From positions 1 to 5,433 of the forward strand of contig CALCKS010000142.1 of NCBI GenBank assembly GCA_937965895.1: DNA of 5,433 nt. Direction: 5' to 3'. A model generated the notes under the pieces. The model had not been told where the DNA came from, did no database searches, and saw nothing but the letters and a program-made list of their open reading frames with translations. A program made the translations under genes and the position numbers. This DNA is from an uncultured Campylobacter sp. (GTDB lineage: Bacteria > Campylobacterota > Campylobacteria > Campylobacterales > Campylobacteraceae). Of this stretch, positions 1 through 3,206 are shown piece by piece. The first letter of the stretch is position 1, and every line of letters begins with the position of its first letter.

Positions 1-653
1 GCCCACACGGCTGCATCTACTGCTACGCCGAGTTTATGCGCGGCGTCACGGGGCACGAGGAGGCGTGGGGCGAGTTTTTGGACGCGAAGGAATTTGATAC
101 GGCGAGCTTGGTTAAATTTGCCACTTCGCACGGCGGCGAGTGCGTATTTATGAGCTCGGTCACAGACTGCTATAATCCGTACGAGGCGCGGTTTGGAGCT
201 ACGCGTAAAGTCCTCGAGGCGGTTGTGGGTTCGGATATAAGCCTGCAAATTTTAACCAAATCAAGCCTAGTGACGCGCGATATAGACCTGCTGCAAACCA
301 TGCCAAACGTCCGAGCGGGCGTGAGCTTGAGCGTGATAGACGAAAACCTGCGCCGCATGCTGGAGCCTCGCGCGAGCTCCGTAGCCGCAAGGATCGCAGC
401 GGTAAAAAAGCTGCGCGCCGCGGGAGTGAAAACCTATATCTTCGTCGCGCCGATTTTCCCACAGATCACGCCGGTTTTTGATATCATATCTCACTACGGC
501 GACGCGGCGGATGAGATTTGGTTTGATAGGTTAAACCTCTATCCGAATTTTCGAGATAAAATCCTAGCCTTTATCGGGCAAAATTTCCCCGAGCTTTTGC
601 CGATTTATAAGCAAATTTATCTATTTGGCGAGGATGATTATTTAAGTGGCTAG
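1..653 (+). CDS. Radical SAM protein, SPL-like (COG1533) family; 5' partial, probably frameshifted near its 3' end
   Basis: The frame is open from the window edge. Bases 1-2 (GC) are the end of a codon that would be TGC, and the next codons read PHGCIYCYAEFM, giving the CX3CX2C motif that binds the radical SAM 4Fe-4S cluster, with its first Cys split by the edge. The ATG at 36 is therefore internal. Numbering from the codon at 3, other family landmarks are TDxYxPxE (about 54-61), TKSSLVTRDIDLL (85-97), LEPRASS (120-126) and a KKLRAAGVKTYIFVAPIFP strand-loop (about 135-152), all typical of the SplB/COG1533 TIM barrel. The family uses S-adenosylmethionine to generate a 5'-deoxyadenosyl radical. 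True spore photoproduct lyases repair DNA in spore formers; most COG1533 relatives in non-spore-formers have unknown substrates, so no reaction is assigned. The stop at 653 removes about 40 residues that continue in another frame. Family call confident; function unknown. Confidence 0.88.
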   Translation, partial: PHGCIYCYAEFMRGVTGHEEAWGEFLDAKEFDTASLVKFATSHGGECVFMSSVTDCYNPYEARFGATRKVLEAVVGSDISLQILTKSSLVTRDIDLLQTMPNVRAGVSLSVIDENLRRMLEPRASSVAARIAAVKKLRAAGVKTYIFVAPIFPQITPVFDIISHYGDAADEIWFDRLNLYPNFRDKILAFIGQNFPELLPIYKQIYLFGEDDYLSG

Positions 654-769
654 CTAGCGAGATCAGGCTAGCGGCGCGGGAGAAATTTGGAAGCGAGGGC
701 GATGAGAGATTTAGGGTATTTTTCGGGCAAAGAAAGCCCGGCACAGGTAAATTTGAAAGGCGAAAATGA
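641..769 (+). other. Displaced C-terminal frame of the radical SAM gene (-1 relative to the main frame)
   Basis: After GAT GAT TAT (to 641) the main frame reads TTA AGT GGC TAG. One additional T would give TTT AAG TGG CTA GCT AGC GAG ATC and so on: 42 sense codons starting FKWLASEIRLAAREKF, passing a strand-like FRVFFGQ, and ending in TGA at 767-769. That stop overlaps the hydrolase start at 766 as ATGA, a classic coupled-gene junction. The peptide reads as a charged amphipathic helix followed by a short strand, as expected at the end of a TIM-barrel protein. The local sequence T TAT TTA is not a canonical -1 slippery heptamer, so an indel (natural mutation or sequencing error) is more likely than programmed frameshifting. 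This frame is too short and lacks its own start, so it is not a separate gene. Confidence 0.65.
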
Positions 770-1770
770 ACGTAATTTTACGGCTTGGCATCGTAGTTTT
801 GATCCTATATATCGCGCTTTTGGCGCTACTTTATTTTTTTCAAGAGCGGCTGATATTTTTCCCGAGCAAGCTTGAGCCAAACCATGAGTTTAGCTTTGAT
901 CAGCCGTTTGAGGAGATAAGACTAGACGCAGAGGGCACGTGGATAAGCGGGCTTAAGTTTTTAGCGCAGAGTAGGGACGGCGGGCAAATTTACGGCGACG
1001 CGCGCGACGGAAACGGCGAACGAAAAGCGAAAAACGGCGCGGCGATATTTTTCCACGGCAATGCGGGCAATCTGCAAGGCTGGGGCAAGTATGCGCGGTA
1101 TTTTACGGATTTGGGCTATGATTTTTATCTATTTGACTACCGAGGCTACGGCAAGAGTGGCGGCGAGATAGGCTCGCAGGGGCAGCTTTACGCGGATGCG
1201 GACGCGATGATGCAGCTGGTTTTGCGGGAGTATGACGCGGGCGAGGTCACGGCGGTCGGCTATTCTGTAGGTAGCGGGCTAGCGGCTCGCGCGGCGCAGA
1301 AATACCGCACTAAGCGGCTAGTTTTGATCGCGCCTTATTTTAGCCTAGAGGAGCTAGCGCGGGAGAAAATGCAGTTCGTGCCGAAATTTTTAATCAAATA
1401 TAAAATCCCTACGTTTGAGTTCGTCGGCGGTTTTGGCGGGCCGGTGACGATATTTCACGGCGAGCATGACGAGCTAATCGGCGTGGATAACTCGCGCAGG
1501 TTGCTTAAATTTCTAAAGCCTGGAGATAAAATTTACGAGCTAAACGCCGGGCACAACGATATCCTGGGCCTAAGCGAGCTTTGGGAAAAATTAGCGCAGA
1601 AGCTAGGCGAGCAGGGTGGGGCTGAGGTGGTAAATTTGACGCGGCTAGCTTGGTCAAATTTGACGAAAACGGGCATTAAAGCCCGCTTTGCCTTCTTAAA
1701 AACAAAATCTCTCGTCGGTTCTATTTTGTTTACGCATAGCTTTAAATTTAGCCAAATTTTCCTCGTTTAA
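766..1770 (+). CDS. Membrane-anchored alpha/beta hydrolase (Bem46/COG1073-like serine hydrolase)
   Basis: 334 residues. The start at 766 is preceded by GAAAGG (755-760) with 5-base spacing. Residues about 5-25 form one hydrophobic segment followed by the QERLIFFPS motif common in the Bem46/COG1073 group, so the enzyme is probably anchored in the inner membrane by its N-terminus; the side facing the catalytic domain cannot be told. Oxyanion-loop motif HGNAG is at 97-101, nucleophile elbow GYSVG at 165-169 (Ser167), probable acid Asp235 in HGEHDELI, and catalytic His263 in AGHND. The triad is complete, so an active esterase, lipase or thioesterase is likely, but the substrate is unknown. A charged insert at about 68-90 looks lineage-specific. 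The fold ends near residue 282; the remaining ~50 residues are atypical, cross a hairpin and overlap the convergent gene by 75 bases, suggesting a lost stop. The upstream gene is probably co-transcribed. Confidence 0.9.
   Translation: MNVILRLGIVVLILYIALLALLYFFQERLIFFPSKLEPNHEFSFDQPFEEIRLDAEGTWISGLKFLAQSRDGGQIYGDARDGNGERKAKNGAAIFFHGNAGNLQGWGKYARYFTDLGYDFYLFDYRGYGKSGGEIGSQGQLYADADAMMQLVLREYDAGEVTAVGYSVGSGLAARAAQKYRTKRLVLIAPYFSLEELAREKMQFVPKFLIKYKIPTFEFVGGFGGPVTIFHGEHDELIGVDNSRRLLKFLKPGDKIYELNAGHNDILGLSELWEKLAQKLGEQGGAEVVNLTRLAWSNLTKTGIKARFAFLKTKSLVGSILFTHSFKFSQIFLV
1666..1685 (-). terminator. Rho-independent terminator of the exported-protein gene, possibly bidirectional
   Basis: On the minus strand CGGGC-TTTAAT-GCCCG forms a 5-bp GC-rich stem followed directly by TTTT, about 10 bases after the stop codon of the 1696-2388 gene. 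On the plus strand the same stem is followed by C, TTT and a pyrimidine-rich run, so it may also act weakly at the end of the hydrolase gene. The hydrolase reading frame passes straight through it, which is unusual. Confidence 0.65.
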
Positions 1771-2388
1771 AAAATAATCTTTTTCTTTTTGCGCGCGTGT
1801 TTCTAGAGCTTCTATTGCTTTTGCGAGAGCTTCTTTTCTATCTGCGTGAGGCGACGCAAACTCCGGTAAAAACATAGCTTCATAGACGTTTGCCTTGCTC
1901 CACTCAAGCGACTTTGCGGCGATATCTTGCTGCTTTTTGATATCGCAAAACGCGTATGGATTTACCACATCGCCAACTAGCTTGATAAACGCTCCTATCG
2001 CGCTTTTGACCTCAAAAAATCTACCGTCGTCCAAATTTATAACCTCTCTTAGTAGGATCGCGCGGTTTTTAGCGTTATAAAACCAAAAAACCGCCTCGTC
2101 GCGAAGCCCTAGGTCGTAAGCGCGAGCCGAAAGCACGAAAAGAGTCATCGGCGTAACCATCTGAGGAGCGTCCTGCACGATCTTTTCCGCGCTCCTAAAG
2201 TCCTCTAGCGTGCCGCTTTTTAGCAGACCGTCTATCCTGTCGTAAACCTTTACATGTTCAGCCTTACCGGCATTTGCCGAGTAGTACGGCGTCACGTAAA
2301 TATCGATGCTCGTTACCTTGCCGTCACCAGCTGCCGATGCAGCCACTGCGACAAAACAAAGCGCCGCTAAAAAACGTAAAATTTTCAT
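1696..2388 (-). CDS. Exported (periplasmic) protein of unknown function
   Basis: 230 residues. The ATG is preceded by AAAGGAA (plus positions 2394-2400), well spaced. The N-terminus has basic MKILR, a hydrophobic core up to about residue 17 and an A-S-A-A cleavage region, so signal peptidase I probably cuts after residue 19 or 20. Cys11 is preceded by LAAL, which lacks the small residue required at -1 of a lipobox, so a lipoprotein is unlikely. The mature part is mainly helical. A motif near 83-112 (FVLSARAYDLGLRDEAVFWF, then YNAKNRAILL) looks like a helical-hairpin repeat; similar DEAVFWFY segments occur, from memory, in uncharacterised proteobacterial proteins. The C-terminal third (about 185-225) is Lys/Glu/Ala-rich and possibly coiled. 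Cysteines remain at 148 and 229. The promoter and terminator suggest a single-gene unit. Gene confident; no function can be given. Confidence 0.85.
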   Translation of the reverse strand: MKILRFLAALCFVAVAASAAGDGKVTSIDIYVTPYYSANAGKAEHVKVYDRIDGLLKSGTLEDFRSAEKIVQDAPQMVTPMTLFVLSARAYDLGLRDEAVFWFYNAKNRAILLREVINLDDGRFFEVKSAIGAFIKLVGDVVNPYAFCDIKKQQDIAAKSLEWSKANVYEAMFLPEFASPHADRKEALAKAIEALETRAQKEKDYFLNEENLAKFKAMRKQNRTDERFCF

Positions 2389-2416
2389 TTTTATTCCTTT
2401 AGATTTTATTTTGCGT

Positions 2417-2444
2417 AGTTTATCAAAATGTCGTTTAATGTCAA
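2417..2444 (-). promoter_or_regulatory. Candidate sigma70-type promoter for the exported-protein gene
   Basis: On the minus strand TTGACA (plus 2439-2444) is followed after 16 bases by TAAACT (plus 2417-2422), a perfect -35 and a 4/6 -10 match. Transcription would start near 2410, leaving a leader of about 20 bases that contains the AAAGGAA ribosome binding site. Campylobacter promoters often lack a conserved -35, so the perfect hexamer may be partly coincidental: it lies inside an AAATTTGAC motif that is frequent in the window. Confidence 0.45.
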
Positions 2445-2741
2445 ATTTGCGCTTGTAGCGCAGGCGTGCGTTTTGCAGATTTGATTGCCGGCGTATGTAT
2501 TAAATTTTGATATCCAGCGGTTGGCTTCTTTTGTTTTATGTTTGGTATGGGCAATAAAATCGGCGCAGGATAATAATTTGCTTGGGTTTGGTCGATTGAG
2601 CTTATGGGGCGAGACTTGCGAAATAGGATCACGTATGAGCTGGATCCGGCTGATGGGTGCTGCGGGTGTAGTAGGTGGTTTATCCTAAAGCTTTGGATAA
2701 AAATTTAATTTTTGTGATTGTCCTTCTTGATATACTTTATC

Positions 2742-2792
2742 GGCTCGGGCTCGGGCTTGCTAAGTAAATTTAGGTCCGAGCCTGATATTTTT
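2742..2792 (+). terminator. GGCTCG tandem repeat forming a terminator-like hairpin
   Basis: GGCTCG occurs 2.7 times in tandem (2742-2757). Either repeat copy can pair with CCGAGCC at 2776-2782; using the second copy (2748-2754), two further pairs (G-U, C-G) extend the stem to about 9 bp with a 15-17 base loop. It is followed by TGA TA and five T (2788-2792), so it resembles a rightward rho-independent terminator. A -10-like TATACT lies just upstream at 2731-2736, but no gene is visible that it would serve. Confidence 0.35.
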
Positions 2793-2834
2793 ATAAAATC
2801 GATTTTTTATATTTTCTTTCGTAAATTTTACATG

Positions 2835-2864
2835 CTTCGTTAAATTTAACGAAGGCCTTTTGTT
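2835..2864 (+). terminator. 20-bp perfect palindrome with a T-rich 3' flank
   Basis: CTTCGTTAAATTTAACGAAG (2835-2854) is its own reverse complement. As RNA it folds into an 8-bp stem with an AATT loop, followed on the plus strand by GGCCTTTTGTT, so it could terminate rightward transcription. As DNA it could equally be a dimeric protein-binding site. Its core GTTAAATTTAAC recurs at 3116-3127. Confidence 0.4.
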
Positions 2865-2995
2865 ATCATCAGGCACTAAATTCTCTTAAATAAATCCATC
2901 CTCGTTTTTAGATAAATTTCGACGCTTGCGGACGTTAAGCTATTTGGTTTTGGAGGTTTTAAAATATATTTCATATTTTCACATGAAAGAGACGG

Positions 2996-3001
2996 TATAA
3001 A
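2996..3001 (+). promoter_or_regulatory. Candidate -10 box (TATAAA)
   Basis: TATAAA preceded by a long A/T-rich tract with spaced T runs (about 2957-2980), as in Campylobacter promoters where the -35 is replaced by AT-rich periodic sequence. Transcription would begin near 3008 and meet the hairpin at 3062-3090. There is no TTGACA-like -35 and no TGn extension. Confidence 0.3.
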
Positions 3002-3007
3002 CGAGTG

Positions 3008-3095
3008 CATTAAAATTCTGCGACTGTAAAAAGATCTATGATTATTTTTGTAGCTTGCAGTAGCCGATACTACTAAAAATGGTATCGGCTTTGTT
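3008..3095 (+). ncRNA. Possible small RNA of about 85-90 nt
   Basis: Bounded on the left by the TATAAA box and on the right by a 9-bp hairpin followed by TTTGTT. The interior has no ribosome binding site-start pair and no meaningful frame. It matches no RNA family I recognise. The call rests only on the promoter-like and terminator-like ends, so it is tentative. Confidence 0.25.
3062..3095 (+). terminator. Terminator-like hairpin
   Basis: AGCCGATAC (3062-3070) pairs perfectly with GTATCGGCT (3082-3090) around an 11-base loop, and the plus strand continues TTGTT, making TTTGTT with the last stem base. The T run is short, so termination strength is uncertain. On the minus strand no T tract follows. 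Confidence 0.45.
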
Positions 3096-3112
3096 AGAAT
3101 GTTGGTTGAAAT

Positions 3113-3153
3113 AGGGTTAAATTTAACCCTGAAGTTTTCGCTTCAGGGTTAAA
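3113..3153 (-). terminator. Terminator region of the S-layer/RTX gene: nested, mutually exclusive hairpins
   Basis: TTTAACCCTGAAG (3122-3134) and CTTCAGGGTTAAA (3141-3153) form a perfect 13-bp stem with a 6-base loop, 53 bases past the stop of the S-layer/RTX gene. The left arm also belongs to an 18-bp perfect palindrome AGGGTTAAATTTAACCCT (3113-3130). Three copies of the 9-mer AGGGTTAAA/TTTAACCCT thus lie in alternating orientation, and the middle copy can pair with either neighbour. In leftward RNA the 13-bp stem forms first and would terminate transcription; the following sequence is U/A-rich rather than a clean U tract. Confidence 0.6.
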
Positions 3154-3206
3154 AATCATCGGTCTGATCTGCTTCGGATTTGGTTTGGCCGTATATTGTG
3201 CATATG

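Larger units (their letters stand above)
2389..3206. other. 818-base intergenic spacer rich in hairpins, no convincing protein gene
   Basis: All six frames are short or implausible here. The longest ATG/GTG frames (2485-2688 +, 2441-2632 -) have no ribosome binding site and unnatural composition. A startless open frame of 92 codons on the minus strand (2406-2684) may be a gene relic. The AT-rich right part (about 2700-3200) holds the structures listed separately: GGCTCG repeat hairpin, the palindrome at 2835-2854, a -10-like TATAAA at 2996, a hairpin at 3062-3090, and nested palindromes at 3113-3153. Confidence 0.7.

Noticed and set aside
36..38. ATG at 36 as the start of the radical SAM gene
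   Set aside because: The frame is open to the window edge and the upstream codons encode the essential CX3CX2C cluster motif, so the true start is outside the window.
638..644. Programmed -1 frameshift signal at T TAT TTA
   Set aside because: Not a canonical XXXYYYZ heptamer, since the P-site re-pairing is poor, and no stimulatory structure is evident; an indel is simpler.
687..875. 62-codon frame on the plus strand across the radical SAM-hydrolase junction
   Set aside because: It begins at a TTG without a ribosome binding site and mostly overlaps the hydrolase N-terminus; the -1 frame there makes far better protein sense.
2441..2632. 63-residue minus-strand frame from a GTG
   Set aside because: No ribosome binding site, Pro/Ile/Lys-rich improbable composition, and it overlaps the proposed -35 box.
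2485..2688. 67-residue plus-strand frame in the spacer
   Set aside because: No ribosome binding site before its start, no recognisable domain, and unusual composition.
2760..2876. 38-residue minus-strand frame from a GTG (PDDNKRPSLNLTKHVKF...)
   Set aside because: Only a weak AAGAGA in front, and it reads through the 2835-2854 palindrome and into the GGCTCG hairpin arm; most likely chance.
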